Positions 35,315 to 44,298 are shown, counted from the first letter of the stretch. The stretch: 64,000 nt of DNA from Xanthobacter autotrophicus (GCF_043194295.1 NZ_JBAFVK010000002.1); one strand, 5' to 3'. Notes: generated by a model from the letters alone, not told the origin. Numbers and translations are program-made.

Positions 35315-36634
35315 ATGTCCGACGCCATCGCCGCCGAAATCCGCACCCCCGAGGAGGCTACCCCCATGCGGCGCGGGCTAGCCATCGGCCCCCTACCCTG
35401 GCCGGTCTATGTCGGCGCGGCCCTCGTAACAGCATTCGCAGTGTGGAGCGGGCGCCTGCCCAACGACGTCATCGGCGGCCTCTCCGTCCTGATGCTGCTC
35501 GGCTTCCTGCTCGGCAAGCTGGGCCAGACGATCCCGGTGCTGAAGCAGATCGGCGGCACCGCCATCCTGTGCCTGTTCGTGCCCTCCGCCATCGTCGGCT
35601 ACGGGCTGATGCCCGAGGCGGCGATGAAGGCCATCGCCACCACCTTCAAGACCGCGAACTTCCAGTATTTCTTCATCGCCTGCCTGGTCGCCGGCTCCAT
35701 CCTTGGCATGCCGCACAAGGTGCTGGTGCAAGGCTTCATGCGCATGTTCGTGCCGCTGGCCGTGGGCACGCTCGCGGCGGTCGCGGCAGGCATCCTCGTC
35801 GGCCTCGCCTTCGGTCACAGCCCCAAGGAGACCTTCTTCTTCATCATCGTCCCCATCGTCGGCGGCGGGCTGGCCGAGGGGGTGCTGCCGCTCTCCATCG
35901 GCTATTCGGAAATGCTCGGCCGACCCCAGGGTGAACTCGTCGCGCAGATGGTGCCGGCGGCGCTCATGGGCAATGTGGTGGCCATCATCGGCGCCGGCCT
36001 TTTGGCCCGGCTGGGAGAGGCGCGGCCCGGGCTCAGCGGCAACGGCATTCTGGTGCGCACGGGGGACGACGACCTCTTGCAGCAGGAGGGACCGGCCGGC
36101 GCCATTGAGCTGCCGCTGCTCGGTTGCGGGATCGTCCTGTCCTGCGCGCTCTTCATCCTCGGCACGGTGCTCGCGCCGCACACCGGCATTCCCGGGCCGA
36201 TCCTGATGATCCTCGCGGCCACCGCCCTCAAGCTGTCGCGGCTGCTACCGTCGGAGATGGAGCGCGGCGCCTACCAGATCAACCGTTTCATGTCGACGAA
36301 CCTCACCTTTGCCATTCTCGTCGCCATGGGCGCCATGCTGGTCTCCTGGCAGCAACTGGTGGCCTCCTTCACCCTCGGATACATCCTCATCTGCGCCGCC
36401 TCGGTGATTGCGATGATCACGTCCGGTTTCTTCGTGGGCCGCTGGCTCAACATGTTCCCGGTGGAGGCGGCCATCGTCACGGCCTGCCACTCGGGCCTCG
36501 GGGGCACCGGCGACGTGGCCATTCTCGGCGCCTCCAACCGCATGGGACTGATGGCCTTCGCCCAGATCGCCACGCGGGTGGGCGGGGCCATCATGATCGT
36601 CATCGCGACGCTGCTGATGAAGGTCCTCTACTGA
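35315..36634 (+). CDS. 2-hydroxycarboxylate transporter (CitS/2HCT family)
   Basis: A 439-residue polytopic inner-membrane protein with about 11 hydrophobic segments. The two GG-containing re-entrant loops typical of 2HCT carriers are visible: PIVGGGLAEGVLPLSIGYSE and CHSGLGGTGDVAILGASNRM. The conserved Arg of the second half lies in QIATRVGGAIM. Characterised members (CitS, CimH, MaeN) carry citrate, malate or related acids by Na+ or H+ symport. AGGAGGG precedes the ATG. It would import the acid processed by the LeuCD-like enzyme. Confidence 0.92.
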   Translation: MSDAIAAEIRTPEEATPMRRGLAIGPLPWPVYVGAALVTAFAVWSGRLPNDVIGGLSVLMLLGFLLGKLGQTIPVLKQIGGTAILCLFVPSAIVGYGLMPEAAMKAIATTFKTANFQYFFIACLVAGSILGMPHKVLVQGFMRMFVPLAVGTLAAVAAGILVGLAFGHSPKETFFFIIVPIVGGGLAEGVLPLSIGYSEMLGRPQGELVAQMVPAALMGNVVAIIGAGLLARLGEARPGLSGNGILVRTGDDDLLQQEGPAGAIELPLLGCGIVLSCALFILGTVLAPHTGIPGPILMILAATALKLSRLLPSEMERGAYQINRFMSTNLTFAILVAMGAMLVSWQQLVASFTLGYILICAASVIAMITSGFFVGRWLNMFPVEAAIVTACHSGLGGTGDVAILGASNRMGLMAFAQIATRVGGAIMIVIATLLMKVLY

Positions 36635-36671
36635 CCCGCCTGCCCGAAGCAGAACCAGGGAGCAAACTCCG

Positions 36672-37703
36672 ATGACCACTCGCACCAACGCGCCTGAAAC
36701 CAGGCCGGACCGCCTGTCGCGCCGAAATCTCCTCTCCACCGGCGCCTCGATTGCCGGCATGGTGGGCGCCGGCCTCCTGCCGCGGACAGCCTTCTCCACA
36801 GAGACCGGACCCATGGACGACACCGGCATTACCAGGCTCCTTCCCGGCTTCCGCCAGCAGCGCATCAAGACCTCGGGCGCCGAGATCAACACCGTGGTTG
36901 GCGGCAGCGGACCGCCGCTCCTGCTGCTGCATGGTCATCCGCAGACGATGGTCTGCTGGCACAAGGTGGCGCCGGCGCTGGCAGGTAATTTCACCGTTGT
37001 CATCACCGACCTGCGCGGTTACGGCGACAGTTCGAAGCCCGACGGCGGGCCGGATCACGCGGGCTATTCCAAGCGGGAAATGGCACGCGACCAGATGGAG
37101 GTGATGCGGCAGCTCGGCTTTCCCCGCTTCGCCGCGGTCGGGCACGACCGCGGCGGGCGCGTGCTGCACCGCCTGCTGCTCGACCATCCCGATGCCGTGA
37201 CGAAGGCTGCAGTGCTCGACATCGCCCCCACCGCTACCATGTACGCCAAGGTGACGAAGGATTTCGCGACCCGCTATATGTGGTGGTTCTTCCTCATCCA
37301 GCCGGCGCCGCTGCCTGAGACGCTGATCGGCAACAATCTCGACTTCTATGTCGAGACCCACATCGCCAAGCAGAACAAGACGCCCGGCGCTATCGATCCC
37401 GCCGCCTTTGCCGAGTATCGGCGGTGCTATACGCGCGAGACCCTGCACGCCGTTTGCGAGGACTATCGCGCATCGGCCGGGATCGACCTTGCGCATGATG
37501 CGGCGGACGCGGACGCGAAAATTGCCGTTCCCCTCCTCGCGCTGTGGGGCGCGAAGGGAGTGGTGGGTTCCACCTACGATGTGCTTGCCACCTGGCGCGA
37601 GAAGGCTCTGGACGTGCGCGGCGGCAGCCTGCCTTGCGGCCACTATTTGCCGGAGGAGGCACCGGGCGAACTGCTCGCCCAGCTCAGAGGCTTCCTAGCC
37701 TGA
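36672..37703 (+). CDS. Tat-exported alpha/beta hydrolase, fluoroacetate-dehalogenase-like
   Basis: A 343-residue alpha/beta hydrolase closely patterned on fluoroacetate dehalogenase. It has LLLLHGHPQTMVCWHKVAP, the nucleophile Asp159 in VGHDRGGRVLHR with Arg160 and Arg163 placed to bind a carboxylate, Asp183 in VLDIAP, and His324 in CGHYLPEE. The halide pocket is altered: the position of His155 in the Rhodopseudomonas palustris enzyme is Trp204, while Trp156 is kept as Trp205. A twin-arginine signal (SRRNLLSTGASIAGM) predicts periplasmic export. It lies 37 bases after the transporter gene, so probably in the same operon. Confidence 0.85.
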   Translation: MTTRTNAPETRPDRLSRRNLLSTGASIAGMVGAGLLPRTAFSTETGPMDDTGITRLLPGFRQQRIKTSGAEINTVVGGSGPPLLLLHGHPQTMVCWHKVAPALAGNFTVVITDLRGYGDSSKPDGGPDHAGYSKREMARDQMEVMRQLGFPRFAAVGHDRGGRVLHRLLLDHPDAVTKAAVLDIAPTATMYAKVTKDFATRYMWWFFLIQPAPLPETLIGNNLDFYVETHIAKQNKTPGAIDPAAFAEYRRCYTRETLHAVCEDYRASAGIDLAHDAADADAKIAVPLLALWGAKGVVGSTYDVLATWREKALDVRGGSLPCGHYLPEEAPGELLAQLRGFLA

Positions 37704-37818
37704 CACCCATGTCGGCCCAAGTCCAAGGCTATGGAGTGGGGGACCCCCATAGCGGACGCGCTGGATGTCGGTCTCGGGTCAGCGGCACCGGCAACCACTC
37801 GATCGCGGGTGCCAAAGG

Positions 37819-38085
37819 TCAGGTCTCCGTTTGCTCCGATAGGCTCAAGGCATCGTCGACCTCGATCCCGAGATACCGCACGGTGCTTTCGAGCTTGGTA
37901 TGGCCGGGCAGGAGTTGGCAGGCACGGAGATTTCCGGTTCTCTTTTAGAAGATGGAGACTTTTGTTCGTCGCAGACTGTGCGTGCCGTAATCCGTTGGAT
38001 TGAGGCCGATCAGGCTGACCCCATTGGTCGACGAGACGTCCGTACTGCCTGGTGGTGACGTGTCCTCCACTATGGCTGCGGCTCG
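37819..38085 (-). pseudogene. tyrosine recombinase (integrase) C-terminal remnant
   Basis: The minus strand reads GGHVTTRQYGRLVDQW, then shifts frame at a G-run (TGGGGTC), continues GLNPTDYGTHSLRRTKVSIF, hits an in-frame TAA where the family has Tyr, and resumes KRTGNLRACQLLPGHTKLES and TVRYLGIEVDDALSLSEQ. The His-x2-Arg box and the nucleophilic Tyr (VRYLG) survive, but one frameshift, one nonsense codon and loss of the N-terminal half make it inactive. Confidence 0.85.
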
Positions 38086-38109
38086 GCCAATGCCAGTCGC
38101 TTCCCTTTG

Positions 38110-38611
38110 CGCGCCAGATCACGGGGCTATCGGGTTACGGAGGTGGCAGCGCGGCTGGGGATCAGAAAATACTCGCTCTACGAGTGGAGGAAGCGATACG
38201 CGAAGCCGGCTGCGGCCCGCGATGACGAGCAGGCCGCTGAGGTCCGCCGGCTGAAGCGCGAACTGCAGCAGGTGACGGAGGAGCGCGACATCCTAAAAGA
38301 AACGCCCGCGTACTTCGCCAAGGACGCAAAGTGAAATACGCGTTCATCGCTGAGCATCGCATCACGATCTGGAGCCCTCGACGAGCCGCCGCGGCAACAG
38401 CCACGACAACGCGGTGGCCGAGAGCTTCTTCAATCTGCTCAAGCGCGAGCGGATCCGGCGCAGGGTCTACAGCACGCGGGATGAAGCGCGAGCCGACGTG
38501 TTCGACTACATCGAGATGTTCTACAATCCGACCCGCAAGCACGCGCGGAACGGCATGCTGTCGCCCGTCGAGTTCGAACGCCAGCACAAAGCGAAAGCAC
38601 AGGGCGTCTAG
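38110..38611 (+). pseudogene. IS3-family element remnant (OrfA end, OrfB ends)
   Basis: OrfA lacks its N-terminus but keeps GYRVTEVAARLGIRKYSLYE and the leucine-zipper-like RRLKRELQQVTEERDILKE. OrfB starts normally (MKYAFIAEHR) four bases before the OrfA stop, then jumps to SRRGNSHDNAVAESFFNLLK and runs to its natural end (RKHARNGMLSPVEFERQ). About 200 residues holding most of the DDE core are deleted. It abuts the broken integrase, so successive insertions and deletions shaped this spot. Confidence 0.85.
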
Positions 38612-38716
38612 ATAACTAGGGGCGGTTCAGCCCTCGATCAAGCCGGTTCCCACAAGCGCCGTCACGCCAGCCATTCCAAGACACTGATTCGTCGATTGAG
38701 TTGGGCCGATCACTTG

Positions 38717-38746
38717 AAGGGGCTACCCACTGGGCGGCCCCTTTTT
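38717..38746 (+). terminator. stem-loop terminator downstream of the IS remnant
   Basis: The stem aaggggc (38717-38723) pairs with gcccctt (38737-38743) and is followed by further Ts. The shape fits an intrinsic terminator for rightward transcription. It may be a leftover of the vanished element. Confidence 0.5.
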
Positions 38747-38880
38747 GCATTCCGAAAGGGCGGTAGAGTCCCGCCCCGTCCGAGCCAATCCCATAGAAGC
38801 CACTGTCAAACAGTGGGGTTGGTGGTGGGATTGAGCCCTACAGTCTTCAAAATTCTTCAATAATATCAATAATATACAGG

Positions 38881-38910
38881 AAATAAATGGCGGAGAAATA
38901 AATGGCGGAG
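38881..38910. repeat. 15-bp direct repeat containing the tRNA-Ser 3' end
   Basis: Unit aaataaatggcggag occurs twice head to tail (38881-38895, 38896-38910). Its last eight bases (tggcggag) are the complement of the tRNA 3' end including CCA. This could be a leftover attachment-site duplication from an integrated element, or a simple tandem duplication. Confidence 0.6.
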
Positions 38911-38994
38911 ACGGAGGGATTCGAACCCTCGAGACCCTTTTGGGGGTCTGCTCATTTAGCAAACGAGTGCCTTCAGCCTCTCGGCCACGTCTCC
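38903..38994 (-). tRNA. tRNA-Ser (anticodon GCU)
   Basis: A 92-nt class II tRNA with CCA encoded. The acceptor stem is GGAGACG/CGTCTCC with discriminator G. The anticodon loop TTGCTAA carries GCU, reading AGC/AGU codons. The variable arm agaccc-ccaaaa-gggtct is long, as in serine tRNAs, and the T-loop is GGTTCGAATCC. Its 3' end faces the integrase and IS remnants, the usual side for genomic-island integration. Confidence 0.95.
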
Positions 38995-39133
38995 AGCACG
39001 CCCCTCCTATGCCGAACCGCCGCGGCCTTGGCAAGGCATCCGGCGCGGTATCCCTCCGGAAATGTGACGCCCGCGCGAATGATCCAGCCCTGACGTGCGA
39101 CGCGGGGCCGGTGCAAGGCCGGCCCCGCCGCGA

Positions 39134-41245
39134 TCAGAGCGCAGCCTGGCGCCGCGCGGCCACAGGGGTAGCGTGGGTCGCGACATTGGCCGTGGAACGC
39201 ATCGTGGACCGGCTGGCAGCAACCCCGGCAGCAAGGCCTGCCGCTACGTCAGACCAGTCCTTGGGGTGGGCGGCGCGGACCAGGGTGAGCGAGGGATAGA
39301 ACGCAGTAGTGCCGGCCTCCCGACCCCAGCACCAATGCGCCGTGGGACCGATGGCGACGAGGCCCGGCCGGGCCCGTGCCCCGGCGAGATGGGCCACGGG
39401 CCCCTCCCCTGTGACCACCATGTCGAGGTGCTGGATGAGAGCCGCCGTATCGGTGAAACTGCCGTCCACGTCCCAGCCCGGCCCAAGGCGGGTTACCTGC
39501 CCGCCGAACCGGGTGGCGGCCAGCTCCGCTTCCGCCTCTCCGCGCGTTTCGAGACTCACCAACGCGACGCCCTCAAGCGAGGCCAGGGCAGAGAAGGCGG
39601 AAAGCAGGGCGAGATCGCCGTTCCAGGCGATCCCCACCGCGAACCCCTCGGGCCGCATTTCCCGCCAACGAGCGATGCGCGCGGGATCGGCAAGGAGGTA
39701 GGGCGGCTGCGGCCACCCCTGCGGATCCTGCGCCATGAGCCGCGGCAGGCTGCCGAGGGGCGCCCAGCGCAGGTTTGCGTCGCGCACGTCCACGCCGGCA
39801 AGGTCGCTGGCCACCGGAATGCGTGCGTCGATGCGCGAGAGCAGCGGCACATGGCCGGCCTCCGCCAGCAGGCGCGCGGGAATCCTCCGGTCGGCCAAAA
39901 GGCGCAGCAGGCGGCCGAACAGGATCAGGTCGGCAAGCTCGCCCTCCGCCGTCACGATCAGCAGCGACGGCATCTCCGCCCCGTCCCAATGGGGCAGAGG
40001 CAGCGGCTTTTGCGCGGACGCGTCGCTGGTCGCGCTGGCATCAAGGCCGGTCCAGCCCTCCTGCCAGCGTCCTTCGGCGAGGGCATCGAGAGCCCTCAGG
40101 CGCAGGGATTCAGGGGTTGGCGGCTCGCGGCCGACCGCATCCGGCTCGGGCGCGGCGAATTCCGCCACCGGAAGGCTTTCGACGTCGGGGTGGACAGCGT
40201 CCGGTGGCAGATCCGGTTCCGAGCCGGAGCGAACAACGTCCAAAGCTGGCGGGCTGGGATCGAACGCCGGCGGCTCGGCGGCGGGAATGGCTGAAGCAAG
40301 GTCGGGCGACGGCTCAGCCGGCTCGGTGGCGGGCGCTGCCTCGTCGGCTGGCGCGGCAGCCAAGGTTCCGTCGAGATCGGCGGAGGCGTGTTGAGCGTCG
40401 GCCGGCTCCAGCCCCTGTTGAGTCGCCTCCGCATCGGGCGCCGGATCACTCGGGACCGATGGGCTTTCGGCCGCGCCCAATTCGCGCTCGATGCGCGCCA
40501 ATGCCAGCTGGAAGGCTGGCCGGTCCGGATCCGCAGCCAGCGCTACGCGGAACGCGTTGCGTGCGGCGGGGAGGTCTCCGGCGGCCCGGAAGGTCTGGCC
40601 GACCAGAAAATGCGCATCCGCCGAATCCGGCTTGAGCTGGAGGGCGGCCATGGCCGCCTGCGCGGCCTCGGCGCTGCGGCCCAAATCGTGCAGCAGCGCA
40701 CCCTTGGCCAGGAAATGGGCGTGCTCCCTGGGCTGGAGTTCGGCCAGTCGGGTGAAATCGGCCAGCGCTTCGGCGCTCTGGCCCAGGCGCACCCGCACCT
40801 TCGCCCGATTGACGAGGGCTTCCACCGCGCGGGGATCAAGGGTCAGCGCGGTGTCAAAATGCGCCACCGCCTCGGCGTTGCGGCCGAGATTTGCGAGCAT
40901 GTTGCCGGCGAGATAGCGCGCCTCCACCAGGCCCGGATCAAGCTTGGTGGCCGCCGCGAAGGCGGCGAGCGCGCGTTCCCATTTGTGTTCGGCCTGAAGC
41001 GTGGCGCCGAACAGCACATGGGCATGGGGATTGCGGGGGTGGCCAAGCTTGGCCCGGCGGGCGGCGGCGTGGGCCTCCTTGACCCGCCCGGCCTGCAGCT
41101 GAGCGAAGACGTAGAGGCGTTCCACTTCGAACACCCCAGGCCGCGCCTTCAGGAGGCGGCTGTAGATTTCGAGCGCCTCGTCGAGGCGCCCCTCCCGATG
41201 CAATGTGGTGGCGCGGGATAATGCGGCGCGCTCGTCCTCGGCCAT
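39134..41245 (-). CDS. TPR protein with glycosyltransferase-9-like C-terminus
   Basis: A 703-residue protein. About seven tetratricopeptide repeats fill residues 1-260 (for instance REGRLDEALEIYSRLLKARP and LGRNAEAVAHFDTALTLDP). A Pro/Ala/Glu-rich linker of about 120 residues follows. The C-terminal 330 residues have the look of the TPR-linked glycosyltransferase/heptosyltransferase-like domain (LLIVTAEGELADLILFGRLL, then VGIAWNGDLALLSAFSAL and FTDTAALIQHLDMVVTGEG). Catalytic competence cannot be judged by eye. No signal peptide is seen. It is isolated between tRNA-Ser and the GST gene. Confidence 0.75.
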   Translation of the reverse strand: MAEDERAALSRATTLHREGRLDEALEIYSRLLKARPGVFEVERLYVFAQLQAGRVKEAHAAARRAKLGHPRNPHAHVLFGATLQAEHKWERALAAFAAATKLDPGLVEARYLAGNMLANLGRNAEAVAHFDTALTLDPRAVEALVNRAKVRVRLGQSAEALADFTRLAELQPREHAHFLAKGALLHDLGRSAEAAQAAMAALQLKPDSADAHFLVGQTFRAAGDLPAARNAFRVALAADPDRPAFQLALARIERELGAAESPSVPSDPAPDAEATQQGLEPADAQHASADLDGTLAAAPADEAAPATEPAEPSPDLASAIPAAEPPAFDPSPPALDVVRSGSEPDLPPDAVHPDVESLPVAEFAAPEPDAVGREPPTPESLRLRALDALAEGRWQEGWTGLDASATSDASAQKPLPLPHWDGAEMPSLLIVTAEGELADLILFGRLLRLLADRRIPARLLAEAGHVPLLSRIDARIPVASDLAGVDVRDANLRWAPLGSLPRLMAQDPQGWPQPPYLLADPARIARWREMRPEGFAVGIAWNGDLALLSAFSALASLEGVALVSLETRGEAEAELAATRFGGQVTRLGPGWDVDGSFTDTAALIQHLDMVVTGEGPVAHLAGARARPGLVAIGPTAHWCWGREAGTTAFYPSLTLVRAAHPKDWSDVAAGLAAGVAASRSTMRSTANVATHATPVAARRQAAL

Positions 41246-41326
41246 GGGCGCTCCTTGCCGCGGAATCAGTCGACACCACCCTTATAGCATTGCCGGCTTA
41301 CGCGGTGTTTGACGGCAGACCCAACG

Positions 41327-42037
41327 TCAGCGGGCGCGCTGGCCGAACAGCACGCTCTGGGCGTCCTTGTCCTTGGAGAGGTCCACCTTGGCCCGCTCCT
41401 CTGCATTCACGGCAAGGCCCCGCTGCACCGCCGGACGGGCCAGGACGCGCTCCAGCCACCCCTTGAGATGGGGAAACTCCTCAATGTGCTGACCCTGCCT
41501 CTCCCACAGCTTGGCCCAGCCCACGCAGGCGATGTCGGCGATGGAATAGTCGCCGGCGAGATACTCGCGGTCCTTCAGCCGGGTGTTCATCACCCCGTAG
41601 AGCCGGTGCACTTCGTTGGTATAGCGCTCAATGGCGTAGGGGATCTTTTCCGGCGCATAGATGCGGAAATGGTGTGCCTGCCCCGCCATGGGGCCAAGGC
41701 CGCCCATCTGCCAGAACAGCCACTGGTCCACTTCCACCTGGCCGCGCGCGTCGACGGGGTAGAACAGACCGGTCTTGCGGCCGAGATACTGGAGGATGGC
41801 GCCGGATTCGAACACCGAGATGGGCTGGCCGTCCGGCCCGTCCGGATCGATGATGGCCGGCATCTTGTTGTTGGGCGAGATGGCGAGGAAATCCGGCTTG
41901 AACTGGTCGCCCTTGCCGATGTTCACGAGCTTGACCTCGTAGGGCAGCCCGCACTCCTCCAGCATGATGGTGATCTTCCATCCGTTGGGGGTCGGCCAAT
42001 AGAAAAGCTCGATCGGCAAAGACTGGACTGCGGCCAT
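41327..42037 (-). CDS. glutathione S-transferase, Nu-class (YfcG/YghU-like)
   Basis: A 236-residue cytoplasmic GST. The N-terminal thioredoxin-like domain has TPNGWKITIMLEE, the cis-Pro motif NNKMPAIIDPDG and FESGAILQYLGRKTG. The C-terminal helical domain contains YLAGDYSIADIACVGW, the N-capping box. TPNG in place of a catalytic Tyr or Ser is the mark of Nu-class/Ure2-like enzymes that use two GSH molecules in disulfide-bond reduction of peroxides. Transcription appears monocistronic. Confidence 0.9.
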   Translation of the reverse strand: MAAVQSLPIELFYWPTPNGWKITIMLEECGLPYEVKLVNIGKGDQFKPDFLAISPNNKMPAIIDPDGPDGQPISVFESGAILQYLGRKTGLFYPVDARGQVEVDQWLFWQMGGLGPMAGQAHHFRIYAPEKIPYAIERYTNEVHRLYGVMNTRLKDREYLAGDYSIADIACVGWAKLWERQGQHIEEFPHLKGWLERVLARPAVQRGLAVNAEERAKVDLSKDKDAQSVLFGQRAR

Positions 42038-42286
42038 GATGCGCTCCCAGAGCCCGTTGCCATTTGGATCGTCTCGCGATCCTCAGGTCGATCGGGCTCT
42101 CATCTTCGTGTCAGAGGCCGGTCCCACGGCCGCAGCGTAGAGGTAGACAGGAGCCGGGCCGAGGGCAAGAGGCCCGGCCAAACCCGGCAGTGCCGGGTTC
42201 TGGCCCGGTCGGCTCTCCGGCTAGCGCCGGAAGGGTTTCGCTCGGGTGCGGCGCGGACACGGCCCAACGGTGAGGATGCGCGGTCA

Positions 42287-42787
42287 TCACCCGTTGGGAG
42301 GAAGTGCGATCTTGAAACCCTCGTGCGAGCTGGCAAAGCCCAGCCGGCGGTAGAATCGATGGGCATCGGTACGGACCTTGTTGGAGGTTAGGGCCAAGCT
42401 CTGCGCCCCGGCCCGGCCGGCTTCGGCCATGGCGAAGCGCACCATGGCCTCGCCGATGCGGCGGCCGCGCAGCGCCTCATCCACCTGCACCGCCTCCAGA
42501 AAGGCGCGCAGGGCGCCCCGCCCCGGCAGGCTGCGTACCAGGATGAGCTGGAACGTGCCCACCACCCGGCCGTCGAGTTCGGCCGCATAGAGGCCCCCCC
42601 GCGGATCGGCGGCGATGGCGTCGAAGGCGGCACGGTAAGCGTCCAGCGCGGACGCATCGCAGGTATCGCCGTGGCCGCCGAGGGCATCGGCGGCGAACAG
42701 GGCGATCAGCGCGGGCAGGTCGTCGGATCGCGCCGGGCGGATCAGGATGCCGGCGACCGGGTCGGCAGCGGGGTCGGTCAGCGGCAC
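42287..42787 (-). CDS. GNAT-family N-acetyltransferase
   Basis: A 166-residue acetyltransferase with the acetyl-CoA pyrophosphate loop in VDEALRGRRIGEAMVRFAM (about residues 98-116) and the C-terminal RTDAHRFYRRLGFASSHEGF. Pattern and size fit small-molecule or resistance-type GNAT enzymes; the acceptor is unknown. The GTG start at 42787 overlaps the end of the upstream glycosyltransferase gene by ten bases, suggesting coupled expression. Confidence 0.85.
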   Translation of the reverse strand: MPLTDPAADPVAGILIRPARSDDLPALIALFAADALGGHGDTCDASALDAYRAAFDAIAADPRGGLYAAELDGRVVGTFQLILVRSLPGRGALRAFLEAVQVDEALRGRRIGEAMVRFAMAEAGRAGAQSLALTSNKVRTDAHRFYRRLGFASSHEGFKIALPPNG

Positions 42788-44298
42788 AGGGGATCATCCG
42801 GCGGAAGGACGGTCATCTGCCAGTCGCTCCAGCGGTGGGGGTTCATGGCGGGCGACCACCATTTCACCGCCATTTCGAGGGTGTTCTTGTCCGGCGGCGG
42901 CAACAGCAGCATGGGCAGGCCGTTGGCGATGCCGGTAATGCGGGCGCAGCCCGTGGTCGGCCGCGATGGCGGGCGATATTGATCGGGGTACCAAACCACC
43001 ACCCGCGCCCCGGGAATCGCGGCGCGCAGGCGCCCGGCCGAGAACCGGTCGTCGGCGACGAGGGTTGGCGACGTGCCGAGCTTCATGGCGACGCCGAGCT
43101 TCATCTTGTACAGCGGCTCGGCCGAGACGCAGCGCCCGCACAGCCGCGGATCGGGCCACAGGGGAACCGCAACACGCACCGCCATCACCCCCACGGCGAG
43201 GGCGGCGAGCAGGCCGAGATAGAGCTTCACCCGAGGCCGCCAGCCGCCGAGACGCTCCAGCTCCGCGAACAGATAGACCGGCAGCAGCAGCAGGAAGACG
43301 TGGAAATAGCGGTCGCGCAGGTTGGTGGTGCCCACTGCGAAGGTGGTGATGAACGTGACCACGATGCCGAGCACGATCACCGTGCGCAGCACCCGCCGGG
43401 GGGCGCCACGCGCCGGGTCGTCCGGCAGGGCTCCCTCGCCCCGGTTGAAGGGCAGGAAGACCGCCGCCATCAGGATAGCGAGGGGCAGCACGTAGCCGGC
43501 CAGCGCCGCGATGGCGGTGGCGAACACATCGTCCCAGCCCGCGCCGGTGGCGCCGATGGTCTGGGCGGTGGCGCTGGCCACATTGTGCCCGAAGTGCCAG
43601 AGCGCAAGGCCATAGATGCCGAGGGGCACCGCCGCGACGAGAAGGCTGATGAGGATGCGCCGGTCGAGGATCACCCGCCGATAGGTGGGCTCCATGAGGC
43701 AGGCAACGATGAGCACGCCAAGGAAGGCGGCGAAGCCGAACTTGCCCAGCATGCCCACCGCGATCCACGCGCCGAGCCCCGCATAAAGGCCGGTGGACGG
43801 CCTGCGGGCGAGGGCGATGACCGTGAGGAAGGCGCCGGCAATGGCCACAATCATCACGTTGGAATGGGTGAGGATGCGGTGGCTGTGATAGCCGATCACC
43901 CAGATGGCCGAGAGCGAGAAGGTGGCCAGGGCCTGCAGCCGCGGCTCCGCGATCACCCGGCGGGCGACGCGATAGACCAGCATGGCGCAGGCGAACAGCA
44001 GCGTGTAGCGCAGCACCGCGAAGGAGAGGCGATCGGTGCCCAGCACCTGCTGGAGGCCCCAAAGCAGCCAGTCGAAGAACGGCGGGTTGCGCGGGACGTA
44101 GGACAGTTCCAGCGACTGGACGAGATAGCTCTCGATGGCGTCGTCCGGATTGACGGCGATCTCGAACACGGTGGCGATGAGGGCGTGCAGCACCATGTAG
44201 ATGCCGAGGATGACCGCCACACCCTCCTGACGCGCCCAGAACGGAACGTCCTTCGGCGCTGCGGCCTCGGTCTCCCGATGAAGATAGGTTGCAGTCAC
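42778..44298 (-). CDS. polytopic GT39/ArnT-like glycosyltransferase
   Basis: A 506-residue inner-membrane protein with about ten hydrophobic helices and a C-terminal soluble part. The first periplasmic loop has an acidic pair (VNPDDAIESYLVQSLEL) followed by RNPPFFDWLLWGLQ, the signature of the PMT_2/ArnT superfamily that transfers sugars from polyprenyl phosphate. A later DRYFHVFLLLLPVYLF segment lies close to the end of the membrane domain. The GTG start at 44298 has AGGAG seven bases upstream. The acceptor (lipid A, protein or glycan) cannot be told. Confidence 0.85.
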   Translation of the reverse strand: MTATYLHRETEAAAPKDVPFWARQEGVAVILGIYMVLHALIATVFEIAVNPDDAIESYLVQSLELSYVPRNPPFFDWLLWGLQQVLGTDRLSFAVLRYTLLFACAMLVYRVARRVIAEPRLQALATFSLSAIWVIGYHSHRILTHSNVMIVAIAGAFLTVIALARRPSTGLYAGLGAWIAVGMLGKFGFAAFLGVLIVACLMEPTYRRVILDRRILISLLVAAVPLGIYGLALWHFGHNVASATAQTIGATGAGWDDVFATAIAALAGYVLPLAILMAAVFLPFNRGEGALPDDPARGAPRRVLRTVIVLGIVVTFITTFAVGTTNLRDRYFHVFLLLLPVYLFAELERLGGWRPRVKLYLGLLAALAVGVMAVRVAVPLWPDPRLCGRCVSAEPLYKMKLGVAMKLGTSPTLVADDRFSAGRLRAAIPGARVVVWYPDQYRPPSRPTTGCARITGIANGLPMLLLPPPDKNTLEMAVKWWSPAMNPHRWSDWQMTVLPPDDPLCR

